Source of the DNA: Loktanella sp. UBA3435
GTDB taxonomy: Bacteria; Pseudomonadota; Alphaproteobacteria; Rhodobacterales; Rhodobacteraceae
NCBI GenBank assembly: GCA_002378665.1
Contig: DFSO01000017.1
Span: 10,910-41,406 of the forward strand
Length of the DNA stretch: 30,497 nt
Reading direction: 5' to 3'
Positions 1-6,719 of this stretch are shown piece by piece; the stretch's first letter is position 1, and each line of letters starts with the position of its first letter. The position numbers were made by a program, and so were the translations under genes. The notes below the pieces were generated by a model. It made no database searches and was not told the origin of the DNA. It was given only the letters and a program-made list of their open reading frames with translations.

Positions 1-25
1 GCTCTCCCAGCTGAGCTAAGGCCCC
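1..25 (-). tRNA. tRNA-Ala, 5' part only (cut by window edge)
   Basis: Read on the minus strand, the first 25 bases start GGGGCCTTAGCTCAG and continue through the D-arm (CTGGGAGAGC). This is the conserved 5' half of bacterial tRNA-Ala. The anticodon lies outside the window, so the isoacceptor cannot be stated. The upstream neighbour is a protein gene and not tRNA-Ile, so this is probably not the copy inside an rRNA spacer. Confidence 0.85.
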
Positions 26-55
26 AAACCTGTGCCGCTATCTAGCAGCTAGCGA

Positions 56-80
56 GGCGAGATCAAGGTGTAATCTCGCC
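56..80. terminator. Stem-loop between the FYDLN gene and tRNA-Ala
   Basis: Bases 56-63 (GGCGAGAT) and 73-80 (ATCTCGCC) form a perfect 8-bp stem with a 9-base loop. It lies 13 bases beyond the stop codon of the FYDLN-family gene. No T-run follows on the minus strand, so it may be a weak or Rho-assisted terminator or an RNA 3'-end stabiliser. Confidence 0.4.
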
Positions 81-92
81 CAGCTTTTCGAT

Positions 93-416
93 TTATTCGT
101 CGTCGTTGACCGCTACGTCAGCCAATTCGTCAAGGCTCACTGTATCATCGTCATCGTCGTCCAGCACATCATCGGCCAGATCAACGTCATCATCATCTTC
201 TTCGTCGTCGAGTACGAGATCGTCCTCTTCGTCCGCCACTTGCATTTTTGTGGTCTGCGCATCTTCTGCGTCAGCAACCATCGTACGGGTTTTGGAAGTG
301 TCGACTGCCACTTCTTTGCCAGTGTATGGGCTGATGATCGGTTTCGCGTTCAGGTCGTAAAAGCGCTTGCCGGTTTCCGGGCAAAGGCGCTTTGTGCCCC
401 ATTCTTCCTTAGGCAT
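93..416 (-). CDS. TIGR02300/FYDLN-acid family protein
   Basis: This 107-residue protein begins MPKEEWGTKRLCPETGKRFY and contains the FYDLN signature followed by PIISPYTG, which identify the TIGR02300 'FYDLN acid' family, known mainly from Alphaproteobacteria. The first ~40 residues include two cysteine/lysine-rich strands that resemble a small zinc-ribbon-like fold. From about residue 65 the chain becomes almost entirely Asp/Glu, including a run of six Asp. No function is established for the family. The start at 416 is preferred over the upstream ATG at 458 because GAAGGGG lies about 9 bases before it and the family begins with MPK(E/D)EWG. Its position next to tRNA-Ala is, as far as I recall, common in Rhodobacterales. 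Confidence 0.9.
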   Translation of the reverse strand: MPKEEWGTKRLCPETGKRFYDLNAKPIISPYTGKEVAVDTSKTRTMVADAEDAQTTKMQVADEEDDLVLDDEEDDDDVDLADDVLDDDDDDTVSLDELADVAVNDDE

Positions 417-524
417 GTAATACCCCTTCAAATTCTGGTCGCGCTTGTAGCGCATCAAGGCCTCGTGCCATATGAAACAGATAGTGTCAAAGGCTTTGGC
501 GTTGGTTTAATGAGAAAGCAGGAT

Positions 525-1214
525 ATGAGCGTTCATAGGCTTCATGGCAACCCCCCGATTGATGTAAAAGTAGTGAAATCTGCGCGGGCCAAGCGGTTGT
601 CGCTGCGCGTGTCACGGCTTGACGGGCGGGTGACGCTGACGATTCCCAAGAGAAGCCCGTTGCGCGAGGGGATTCATTTCCTTGAGACTCGCGAAATTTG
701 GCTGCGGACACACCTGATTAAGCTTGCACCGATGGCAGCTGTCCATGCCGGTGGGGCTGTCCCATACCTTGGCGGTGAACTGCCTGTCGTTGCGGGGCAG
801 GTGAAGCGCACTGTCCTGCGTGACGGTGTGCTGCACGTGCCTGATGAGGTAACAGCAGGGGTGCGGGCCAAGGCGTTTTTGAAAACGAAAGCGCGGGATG
901 AATTGGCGGCCGCCTCGGATTTCTACGCTGCCCAATTGGGTAAGAGATACAATCGCTTAAGTATCCGCGATACACGGTCGCGTTGGGGGTCATGCTCCTC
1001 TGAGGGGGTGCTGATGTATTCGTGGCGGTTGATTATGGCCCCGCACGAGGTCTTGCACTATGTCGCTGCCCACGAGGCGGCGCATTTGGTCGAGATGAAC
1101 CATTCGGATGCGTTTTGGGCTGTAGTTGCGCGCATTTGCCCAGATTATGATCGGCATCGCATTTGGCTTAAGAAAAACGGCGATCAATTGCACCGCGTCA
1201 ACTTCGGTGATTGA
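525..1214 (+). CDS. YgjP-like (DUF45) M48-type zinc metallopeptidase
   Basis: The 229-residue soluble protein carries the DUF45/YgjP signature: a central RSRWGSCSS motif (about residues 151-159) and the zinc site HEAAH (183-187), followed by NHSDAFW, whose His193 would be the third ligand. The family resembles the M48/SprT metalloproteases and is linked to restriction or stress loci in some genomes, but its substrate is unknown. Two in-frame ATGs are possible. The one at 525 has GAAAGCAGG just upstream, whereas the one at 510 has no visible Shine-Dalgarno. The gene diverges from the FYDLN gene and ends 30 bases before the GntR gene, so the two plus-strand genes may be partly co-transcribed. 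Confidence 0.85.
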   Translation: MSVHRLHGNPPIDVKVVKSARAKRLSLRVSRLDGRVTLTIPKRSPLREGIHFLETREIWLRTHLIKLAPMAAVHAGGAVPYLGGELPVVAGQVKRTVLRDGVLHVPDEVTAGVRAKAFLKTKARDELAAASDFYAAQLGKRYNRLSIRDTRSRWGSCSSEGVLMYSWRLIMAPHEVLHYVAAHEAAHLVEMNHSDAFWAVVARICPDYDRHRIWLKKNGDQLHRVNFGD

Positions 1215-1226
1215 CCCAGCCTGACG

Positions 1227-1238
1227 TTGTGATCACAA
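1227..1238. promoter_or_regulatory. TTGTGATCACAA palindrome at the GntR gene (probable autoregulatory operator)
   Basis: This is a perfect 12-bp palindrome ending 6 bases before the GntR start codon and abutting its AAAGGGG ribosome-binding region. The same core, GTGATCAC, occurs in pairs upstream of sucC and sdhC. A regulator that carries its own regulon motif at its start typically represses itself; here a bound protein would cover the translation start region or a promoter close to it. That the adjacent GntR protein is the one that binds is an inference. Confidence 0.7.
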
Positions 1239-1244
1239 AGGGGC

Positions 1245-1895
1245 ATGTTGTCTCAACCTCGTGCCATTGACCCCTCAACCCCCGCTCATGAGCGCGTGTA
1301 CCGCACGTTGCGCCAGCGTATCATGCATGGCGAGATTGGCCCTGGTGAGGCATTAACCATACGGGGAATCGGTAAGAATTTTGATGTCTCGATGACGCCC
1401 GCCCGCGAGGCGGTGCGCAGGTTGGCTGCGGAGGGGGCGTTATTTCTCTCGTCTTCGGGGCGTGTCTCGACCCCTGAATTGTCGAATGAACGGATTGAGG
1501 AACTGGCGACTTTGCGGGCATTGTTGGAGCCTGAGTTGGCCAGTCGCGCGTTACCGCGTGCTCACTTTGCCTTGATTGAACGGCTTGAGGCGATCAATAA
1601 CGGCGTCAGCCAAATGATCGCGCGGCATGATGCGACAGGCTATATTCGGATGAACTTGGAGTTCCACCGCACACTTTACCTGCGCGCCCAAGCGCCTGCG
1701 ATGTTGGCGATGACCGAGACGGTTTGGCTGCAACTTGGGCCGACGATGCGCGCGCTTTACGGGCGACTGAACCGCACCGATCCACCGCATAATCATCGGT
1801 TGATTTTGGCAGCGTTAAAGGCTGGGGATGAACCAGGATTGCGGCTGGCGATCAGATCAGATGCGACGCAGGGTTTGCGGCTTTTGAAGGGGTAG
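1245..1895 (+). CDS. GntR/FCD-family regulator, candidate AkgR-type TCA-cycle regulator
   Basis: The 216-residue protein has an N-terminal GntR winged helix (about 13-78; HERVYRTLRQRI, then the recognition region VSMTPAREAVRRL). A C-terminal FCD ligand-binding domain follows (about 85-205; LRALLEPELA, NLEFHRTLY, HNHRLILAALKAGD). FCD proteins usually bind a metal with Asp-x3-His plus two more His; here the first is Asn137-x3-His141, His184 is kept, and the usual last His is Asp206. In R. sphaeroides the GntR protein AkgR activates TCA-cycle genes. The palindrome at this gene recurs at sucC and sdhC, making it the best candidate for an AkgR-like role, although synteny alone does not prove orthology. 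The ATG at 1245 is very close to the AAAGGGG; a TTG at 1248 is an alternative. Confidence 0.8.
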   Translation: MLSQPRAIDPSTPAHERVYRTLRQRIMHGEIGPGEALTIRGIGKNFDVSMTPAREAVRRLAAEGALFLSSSGRVSTPELSNERIEELATLRALLEPELASRALPRAHFALIERLEAINNGVSQMIARHDATGYIRMNLEFHRTLYLRAQAPAMLAMTETVWLQLGPTMRALYGRLNRTDPPHNHRLILAALKAGDEPGLRLAIRSDATQGLRLLKG

Positions 1896-1922
1896 GCGAA
1901 CGCGGGTTATTCCGCGTTCACC
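1895..1922. terminator. Bidirectional stem-loop between gntR and lpdA
   Basis: GAACGCGG (1898-1905) and CCGCGTTC (1912-1919) form a perfect stem that extends with one mismatch or G-U pair to about 1895-1922. It lies in the 42-base gap between convergent stop codons, so it can serve both the plus-strand regulator and the minus-strand lpdA transcript. There is no long T-run on either side. Confidence 0.6.
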
Positions 1923-1937
1923 CTGGATATCAATATC

Positions 1938-3326
1938 TTACGCGTGGATTGCGCCGTTGCCACAGGCAAGGGCTGCTTCGCGTACGGCCTCAGAATAGGT
2001 CGGGTGCGCGTGGCAGGTGCGCGCGAGGTCTTCGGCTGCGGCACCAAATTCCATCGCGACGCATATCTCATGGATCAAATCGCCAGCCATTGGGCCAATG
2101 ATTGCGGCACCCAGAATGCGGTCCGTTTCCTTATCGGCGATGATTTTGACAAAGCCGTCGCCCATAAAGTTCGCCTTGGCGCGTGCGTTGCCCATAAAGC
2201 TGAATTTACCGACCTTGATGGCGCGGCCTTCTGCTTTCAAAGCGTCTTCGGTTTTGCCAACCGTGCCGACCTCTGGATGGGTATAGATGACACCTGGAAT
2301 GACGTTGTAGTTCACATGCGGGTGCTGGCCTGCGATGCCTTCTGCGACGGCCATTCCTTCGTCCTCCGCCTTATGCGCGAGCATCGGACCATCGATCGCG
2401 TCACCGATGGCATAGATGCCAGCAACATTCGTGCGGTAGTGATCGTCGGTTTTGATCTGGCCGCGTTCTGAAATAGCGACGCCCAACTCTTCTAAACCAA
2501 GACCCTTAGTGAAGGGTTTGCGGCCCGTTGCGACAAGGACGGTGTCGGCTTGTAACGTGTGCTCCGAGTCGTCTTTACGCAGTTTGTAAGTGACGGTGGC
2601 CTTGTTGTTCTTGATCTCGGTGCCTTGCACGGCGGCACCCATGATGAACTTAAGACCTTGTTTCTCTAAGGTTCTTTTGAAGGCGCGTACGACATCTGCG
2701 TCCATGCCTGGGGTGATGGTGTCAAGGAATTCGATGACTGTCACGTCTGCGCCAAGGCGGGCGTAGACGGAACCCAGCTCAAGCCCGATCACACCTGCGC
2801 CGATGACAACGAGAGACTTAGGGATTTTGCCAAGTTCCAGTGCGCCAGTGGAGGTCACAACGGTTTTCTCGTCTACCTCAACGCCCTTGAGCGAGGCAGG
2901 CTCGGAGCCAGATGCAACGATGATATGCTTGGCCTCATGGACGTCATCACCGACCTTGACCTGACCCGCAGCGGGGATCGATGCCCAGCCCTTGATCCAA
3001 GTTATCTTGTTCTTTTTCATCAAAAATTCGATGCCGCCAGTGTTTTGACCAACCACGTTATCTTTGTAGGTAAGCATCTGTTTCCAGTCGACGGAGGGCG
3101 CTTTGCCCTTGAGGCCCATCTCGGCGAAATTGTGCTCTGCTTCGTGCAGCATCTCGGTGGCGTGCAGCATCGCCTTGGACGGGATACAACCCACGTTCAG
3201 GCAGGTGCCGCCGAGGGTTTCGCGACCTTCCACGATTGCGGTTTTTAGGCCGAGTTGGGCGCAGCGAATGGCGGATACATAGCCGCCGGGGCCTGCGCCG
3301 ATCACGATGACATCATAGCTGGACAT
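1938..3326 (-). CDS. lpdA: Dihydrolipoyl dehydrogenase (E3 of the 2-oxoglutarate dehydrogenase complex)
   Basis: The 462-residue flavoprotein re-oxidises dihydrolipoamide on the E2 core and passes electrons to NAD+. It shows the FAD-binding GAGPGG motif (10-15) and the redox disulfide in GGTCLNVGCIPSK (Cys42 and Cys47). A second nucleotide-binding motif, VIGAGVIGLELG, is followed later by AIGDAIDGPMLAHKAEDEG. The C-terminal HPTYSE base motif lies in the dimer interface. The start at 3326 has an excellent AAGGAGAG seven bases upstream, so an N-terminal extension to 3566 is not needed. It is the last gene of the odh cluster but is separated from odhB by four membrane-protein genes, and a 73-base gap with a repeated GTGCAC motif may give it its own promoter. 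This cluster position suggests the E3 dedicated to OdhAB. Confidence 0.97.
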   Translation of the reverse strand: MSSYDVIVIGAGPGGYVSAIRCAQLGLKTAIVEGRETLGGTCLNVGCIPSKAMLHATEMLHEAEHNFAEMGLKGKAPSVDWKQMLTYKDNVVGQNTGGIEFLMKKNKITWIKGWASIPAAGQVKVGDDVHEAKHIIVASGSEPASLKGVEVDEKTVVTSTGALELGKIPKSLVVIGAGVIGLELGSVYARLGADVTVIEFLDTITPGMDADVVRAFKRTLEKQGLKFIMGAAVQGTEIKNNKATVTYKLRKDDSEHTLQADTVLVATGRKPFTKGLGLEELGVAISERGQIKTDDHYRTNVAGIYAIGDAIDGPMLAHKAEDEGMAVAEGIAGQHPHVNYNVIPGVIYTHPEVGTVGKTEDALKAEGRAIKVGKFSFMGNARAKANFMGDGFVKIIADKETDRILGAAIIGPMAGDLIHEICVAMEFGAAAEDLARTCHAHPTYSEAVREAALACGNGAIHA

Positions 3327-3363
3327 TGGGTCTCTCCTTGGTCGTTTCGCTGTGTCACAACCT

Positions 3364-3391
3364 GTGCACCGCGCGTGCACAGAGCGTGCAC
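3364..3391. repeat. Three GTGCAC repeats at 11-bp period upstream of lpdA
   Basis: The palindromic hexamer GTGCAC occurs at 3364-3369, 3375-3380 and 3386-3391, exactly 11 bp apart. The last two copies share a longer GCGTGCAC context. They sit 38-65 bases upstream of the lpdA start, in the only real intergenic gap between the membrane-protein block and lpdA. Same-face spacing near one helical turn suggests cooperative protein binding or a promoter element. No regulator is known to me for this pattern. Confidence 0.5.
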
Positions 3392-3399
3392 TGAAATTA

Positions 3400-3810
3400 C
3401 TATATGATTGCGATGACCAGAATGGCCAGCGTTGCGAAAAATCCGACAAACCAGATGTAGGACCGCCACGGGGTCCATCCGAAATAGTAGGCGGGGATGT
3501 AGAGGACGCGCGCGCCAAGGTAAGTGTAGGCGCAGGCGGTGGTGATAGCGTTGGTTTTGTCGGCAAGGCTGATCACTGTGATCGCGATGCCGAAAAGGAT
3601 CAGCGCCTCGAAGTGGTTGTTCATGGCGCGGGCAAGGCGGGCGGTTTTCACCGACAACAGCTCGATTATGGGTTTGCCCAAACGGTCGAGATCACGCGGC
3701 GAGGCGGTTTTGCCAACGCCAAGTTCTAAGTTTGCAGGGATCGCCATGAGGGCGAACTGGATGCATTGCAGGAGGGCTGCATAGGTGAGGACGGTGAGTT
3801 CGGGTGTCAT
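3400..3810 (-). CDS. MAPEG-family membrane protein
   Basis: This 136-residue integral membrane protein has about four predicted helices. Its pattern AIPANLELGVGK, followed by RLGKPIIELLSVKTARLARAMNNHFE, is typical of the MAPEG family (membrane-associated eicosanoid/glutathione-metabolism proteins). Bacterial members of this subgroup have no assigned substrate. The ATG at 3810 overlaps the stop of the preceding gene as ATGA, which indicates translational coupling and fixes the start. It is the last of four small membrane-protein genes inserted between odhB and lpdA, and 73 bases separate it from lpdA. Confidence 0.85.
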   Translation of the reverse strand: MTPELTVLTYAALLQCIQFALMAIPANLELGVGKTASPRDLDRLGKPIIELLSVKTARLARAMNNHFEALILFGIAITVISLADKTNAITTACAYTYLGARVLYIPAYYFGWTPWRSYIWFVGFFATLAILVIAII

Positions 3811-4076
3811 GCCGCTTTCCTTTTTGTGCGGATGAAAAGAACGACGCCGCCGATGATCCAAAACAGGCTCAGTGGCGCAAGTATAATGGTGAAGAACGCG
3901 ATAGATCCAACCGCCTCATAGAAATGGCCGAAGTTGATACCTTTGATCATGCAGAACACCTCATCTTGCCCCATGTTCGCCGTGCCGCCATAGCATCCCA
4001 GTTCATCGAGTAGGATTGTGGCGAAGATGGCCAAGATGGGCAGGGCCGTGAGGGTTGCAATGATAGTGAGTTTCAT
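3807..4076 (-). CDS. Small membrane protein, paralogue of its neighbour's N-terminal domain
   Basis: This 89-residue protein has two membrane segments (about 3-23 and 60-83) separated by a short loop with a conserved core, LDELGC-GGTANMGQDEVFCM, which contains two cysteines. The same core, with the same flanking helices, forms the N-terminal ~90 residues of the upstream gene at 4073-5071, so the two arose by tandem duplication. The start overlaps the upstream stop as ATGA, and the stop overlaps the MAPEG start in the same way. I do not recognise a named family. The loop cysteines could form a disulfide on the periplasmic side, which is inference only. Confidence 0.75.
   Translation of the reverse strand: MKLTIIATLTALPILAIFATILLDELGCYGGTANMGQDEVFCMIKGINFGHFYEAVGSIAFFTIILAPLSLFWIIGGVVLFIRTKRKAA
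3826..4076 (-). repeat. Tandem duplication, copy 1 (membrane domain)
   Basis: About 250 bases of this stretch match 4747-4999 closely at both the DNA and protein level; for example, both carry the codons for GQDEVFCMIKGINFG. The two copies are separated by the extra C-terminal region of the longer gene. Confidence 0.75.
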
Positions 4077-5071
4077 TTGGCTATGCGGAGATGTCTAAGG
4101 CCGAGCGCAAGATGGATGAGGGCGATAACCGCACCCAGAATGAGATAGCCATTCATGCTCGTTTTGGAACCCTCGTTCACCATAATAAACGCCACAACAG
4201 TAGCGATCCATAAGAGTTTACTTTGCAAGCCTGCCAAGAGTTTGAACCTGCTAAAGTAGAGAGCCAGTACTAAGCCTGAAAATACCCAGACAATCGTTAA
4301 AGCAGACATAACTGCTCTCCAAGCGGTTTCATCCGGTTGATTAATGGTCCAAGCGATCGCAAATGACCACAGGGCGAAACCAGCGAGGTAGTTTAAGTCT
4401 CGGTAGGTGAGTTGGGGCGGGATTATTTCAGAAGCGCTCACTGGCATCTCCTCCTGTAAAAACCACTTCCTCTCCTCATTAAGTTGGTATGCATTGAAAC
4501 ATCCAAGGAGGTAAAGGAAGGCGATGAACCCTGTTGGCATTACATAAAAATATAGGACCAGTGGCAAAACCACCGCGAAGGCCACCGCTAATAAAGCAGT
4601 CCTCGCTTTTAGACTTACTCTCGAAGTTGACCTTCTTGATCGGAGGTCATCGTTGAGTTGTCGCCATGCAGAGGGTGCCGTTGGCGGTGGCCGCGACGGG
4701 ATATGGTCTTTGCTTACTTTGATGTCATTGTTTAACTGCAATTTTGTGCGGACGAAAACGATGATGCCACCGATAATCCAAAGCAGGCTGAGGGGGGCTG
4801 CGATGATTGCAAAAAACGCGATAGACCCGACGGTCTCGTAGACTGCACCAAAGTTGATCCCTTTGATCATGCAAAACACCTCGTCTTGGCCCATGTTTGC
4901 CGTGCCGCCGTGGCATCCGAGTTCGTCGAGCAGGATTGTGGCGAGGATGGCTAGGATCGGAAGGAGCGTGAGAGTTGCGATGAGGGTGAGTTTGAGCATT
5001 GTTTGGTTGTTGGGTCTTCGAGGATGAATTGGATGTACCGTAACCTTAAGGGGTGTTTGTTCTTCAGTCAT
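4073..5071 (-). CDS. Multi-pass membrane protein with duplicated N-terminal domain (unknown function)
   Basis: The 332-residue protein has two parts. Residues ~25-115 copy the two-helix cysteine-loop domain of the next gene. Residues ~120-332 begin with a proline-rich, basic cytoplasmic-type linker and continue into about six hydrophobic segments, with no family that I recognise. The start at 5071 is eight bases inside the upstream gene (ATGACTGA), which suggests coupling. A second in-frame ATG at 4999 begins MLKLTLIATL, exactly aligned with the start of the small paralogue, so the 24-residue N-terminal extension may not be made. The stop overlaps the next start as ATGA. Its place in the odh operon does not by itself reveal a role. 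Confidence 0.7.
   Translation of the reverse strand: MTEEQTPLKVTVHPIHPRRPNNQTMLKLTLIATLTLLPILAILATILLDELGCHGGTANMGQDEVFCMIKGINFGAVYETVGSIAFFAIIAAPLSLLWIIGGIIVFVRTKLQLNNDIKVSKDHIPSRPPPTAPSAWRQLNDDLRSRRSTSRVSLKARTALLAVAFAVVLPLVLYFYVMPTGFIAFLYLLGCFNAYQLNEERKWFLQEEMPVSASEIIPPQLTYRDLNYLAGFALWSFAIAWTINQPDETAWRAVMSALTIVWVFSGLVLALYFSRFKLLAGLQSKLLWIATVVAFIMVNEGSKTSMNGYLILGAVIALIHLALGLRHLRIAK
4747..4999 (-). repeat. Tandem duplication, copy 2 (membrane domain)
   Basis: This is the counterpart of 3826-4076. It encodes the N-terminal domain of the longer membrane protein, with the same loop cysteines and the same GGTANMGQDEVFC core. Confidence 0.75.
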
Positions 5072-5522
5072 TTTGGAAACTTACTGTCCGGTTAATAAGC
5101 CGTGTTACGAATTGCATTGCCATCCAAGTTGCAGGGAGTACCAAAACTAAAACTACTAAAAGAAAGCCGAGAAAATTTGGTTCACGGTGGCCGCGCGACT
5201 CGTGGAAATAGCTTAGGCTGGGAACGTCACTAAGCAAATGAGAACCAATCATACTTGCAGAAATGAAAACTGGTGCAATTGCAAAAACGAAAAAGAAGAC
5301 GAACAAGATACCGGATCCAAATACGCGTTTTAGAACAAACACATTTGAACACTCATGGCACTCATGCGCATCGAACTTGTTTTTGGGAGGGATGAGTTTT
5401 GAAATTAAGCGCAATGGTTGAATGGTCTGGCATTTCGGGCAGCGATACCGAAATAAATTTGACCATGGGCCGACGCGTACAGCATCAGCCCGAGAAATTC
5501 TTATTTCTGCACTTCGTGGCAC
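5064..5522 (-). CDS. Zinc-ribbon membrane protein (unknown function)
   Basis: The 152-residue protein has an N-terminal four-cysteine ribbon (CPKC at 28-31 and CHEC at 55-58), probably zinc-binding, and two hydrophobic helices at about 69-92 and 117-137. It starts with GTG at 5522, four bases after the odhB stop, and no strong Shine-Dalgarno is visible, so translation probably depends on ribosomes ending odhB. It overlaps the following gene by eight bases. By eye its base composition is more A/T-rich than the flanking dehydrogenase genes, which may mean looser selection or later acquisition. I recognise no characterised family. Confidence 0.65.
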   Translation of the reverse strand: MPRSAEIRISRADAVRVGPWSNLFRYRCPKCQTIQPLRLISKLIPPKNKFDAHECHECSNVFVLKRVFGSGILFVFFFVFAIAPVFISASMIGSHLLSDVPSLSYFHESRGHREPNFLGFLLVVLVLVLPATWMAMQFVTRLINRTVSFQND

Positions 5523-5525
5523 AGA

Positions 5526-6719
5526 TTACAAATCCATCAACAACCGACGTGGATCTTCGAGCGCTTCTTTCACCCGCACGAGGAAGGTCACAGCGCCTTT
5601 GCCGTCGACGATCCGGTGGTCGTAGGAGAGGGCCAGATACATCATTGGGCGGATCACGACTTGGCCGTTGATCGCCATCGGGCGGTCTTGGATTTTGTGC
5701 ATGCCGAGGATGCCTGATTGCGGGGGGTTCAGGATGGGCGAGGACATGAGCGATCCGTAGACGCCACCGTTGGAGATGGTGAATGTGCCGCCTGACATGT
5801 CGGCCATCGACAGTTTGCCGTCGCGGGCCTTGGCGCCCATTTCGGCAATCGCTTTCTCGATGCCAGCGAAGGACATCTGGTCGGCGTCATTAAGCACAGG
5901 GACCACGAGGCCTGTTGGCGTGCCAGCCGCGATGCCCATGTTGACGTAGTTTTTGTAAACAACGTCTGTGCCGTCGATTTCGGCGTTCACTTCGGGCACT
6001 TCGTTCAGGGCGTGGATACAGGCCTTGGTGAAGAAGGACATGAAGCCGAGTTTGACGCCATGCTTTTTAAAGAACAGGTCTTTATATTCGTTGCGCAGGT
6101 CCATCACGGCGGTCATGTCGACCTCGTTATAGGTGGTGAGCATGGCTGCGGTGTTCTGGCTGTCTTTGAGACGCTTGGCGATGGTTTGGCGCAGGCGGGT
6201 CATCTTGACGCGCTCTTCGCGGGCGGCATTGGTTGTTGCGCGCGGTGCTGCTGGGGCGGCCGCTGGTGCTGGAGCTGCCCCGCTAAGCGCCTTAAGCACG
6301 TCTTCTTTCATGACGCGCCCATCTTTGCCCGTACCAGCAACGTCCTTAAGGTTGTTTTCGGCCATCAGCTTGTTGGCGGATGGGGCGTTTTCAACGTCAG
6401 TGCGTGCTGTTACTGGCGCGGGGGCGGCTTCGGCCTTTGGGGCCTCTGCCTTGGCGGCAGGTGCTGGTGCAGCGGCTTCGCCACCCTCAGAGATTTGGGC
6501 CAAGAGTGCGTTTGCGCCGACGGTTTCGCCTTCGGCAGCGACGATCTCGGACAAGACACCTGCAACAGGTGACGGAACTTCGACTGTGACTTTGTCTGTC
6601 TCAAGCTCGCAGAGCATTTCGTCAACAGCGACAGTATCGCCTGCTTTTTTGAACCAAGTGGCCAATGTGGCCTCGGTTACGGATTCGCCAAGGGTTGGGA
6701 CGCGGACTTCGGTGCTCAT
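5526..6719 (-). CDS. sucB: Dihydrolipoyllysine succinyltransferase (E2 of 2-oxoglutarate dehydrogenase)
   Basis: The 397-residue E2 transfers the succinyl group from E1 to CoA and forms the core of the complex. A single lipoyl domain occupies residues 1-77, with the lipoylated Lys43 in ETDKVTVEV. A proline/alanine linker follows, then the peripheral subunit-binding domain (about 125-165; APSANKLMAENNLKD and GTGKDGRVMKEDVL) and the catalytic acyltransferase domain with DHRIVDG (His368, Asp372). The ATG at 6719 overlaps the sucA stop as ATGA, consistent with stoichiometric coupled translation. The gene is also called odhB. A longer reading to 6929 only overlaps sucA in another frame and is unlikely. 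Confidence 0.97.
   Translation of the reverse strand: MSTEVRVPTLGESVTEATLATWFKKAGDTVAVDEMLCELETDKVTVEVPSPVAGVLSEIVAAEGETVGANALLAQISEGGEAAAPAPAAKAEAPKAEAAPAPVTARTDVENAPSANKLMAENNLKDVAGTGKDGRVMKEDVLKALSGAAPAPAAAPAAPRATTNAAREERVKMTRLRQTIAKRLKDSQNTAAMLTTYNEVDMTAVMDLRNEYKDLFFKKHGVKLGFMSFFTKACIHALNEVPEVNAEIDGTDVVYKNYVNMGIAAGTPTGLVVPVLNDADQMSFAGIEKAIAEMGAKARDGKLSMADMSGGTFTISNGGVYGSLMSSPILNPPQSGILGMHKIQDRPMAINGQVVIRPMMYLALSYDHRIVDGKGAVTFLVRVKEALEDPRRLLMDL

Noticed and set aside
1..92. Possible rRNA operon with tRNA-Ala in its spacer
   Set aside because: In an rRNA spacer the tRNA-Ala would be preceded by tRNA-Ile; here the upstream neighbour is a protein gene.
106..360. Plus-strand serine-rich open frame
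   Set aside because: It is the antisense reading of the Asp/Glu-rich tail of the FYDLN gene (GAC/GAT codons read backwards as serine codons) and has no ribosome-binding site.
1944..2471. Plus-strand frame of 175 codons
   Set aside because: Antisense to the C-terminal part of lpdA, without a start signal.
3327..3566. N-terminal extension of lpdA (80 extra codons)
   Set aside because: The extension is low-complexity Pro/Ser/Thr, overlaps the MAPEG gene, and bypasses the strong AAGGAGAG site at the family start.
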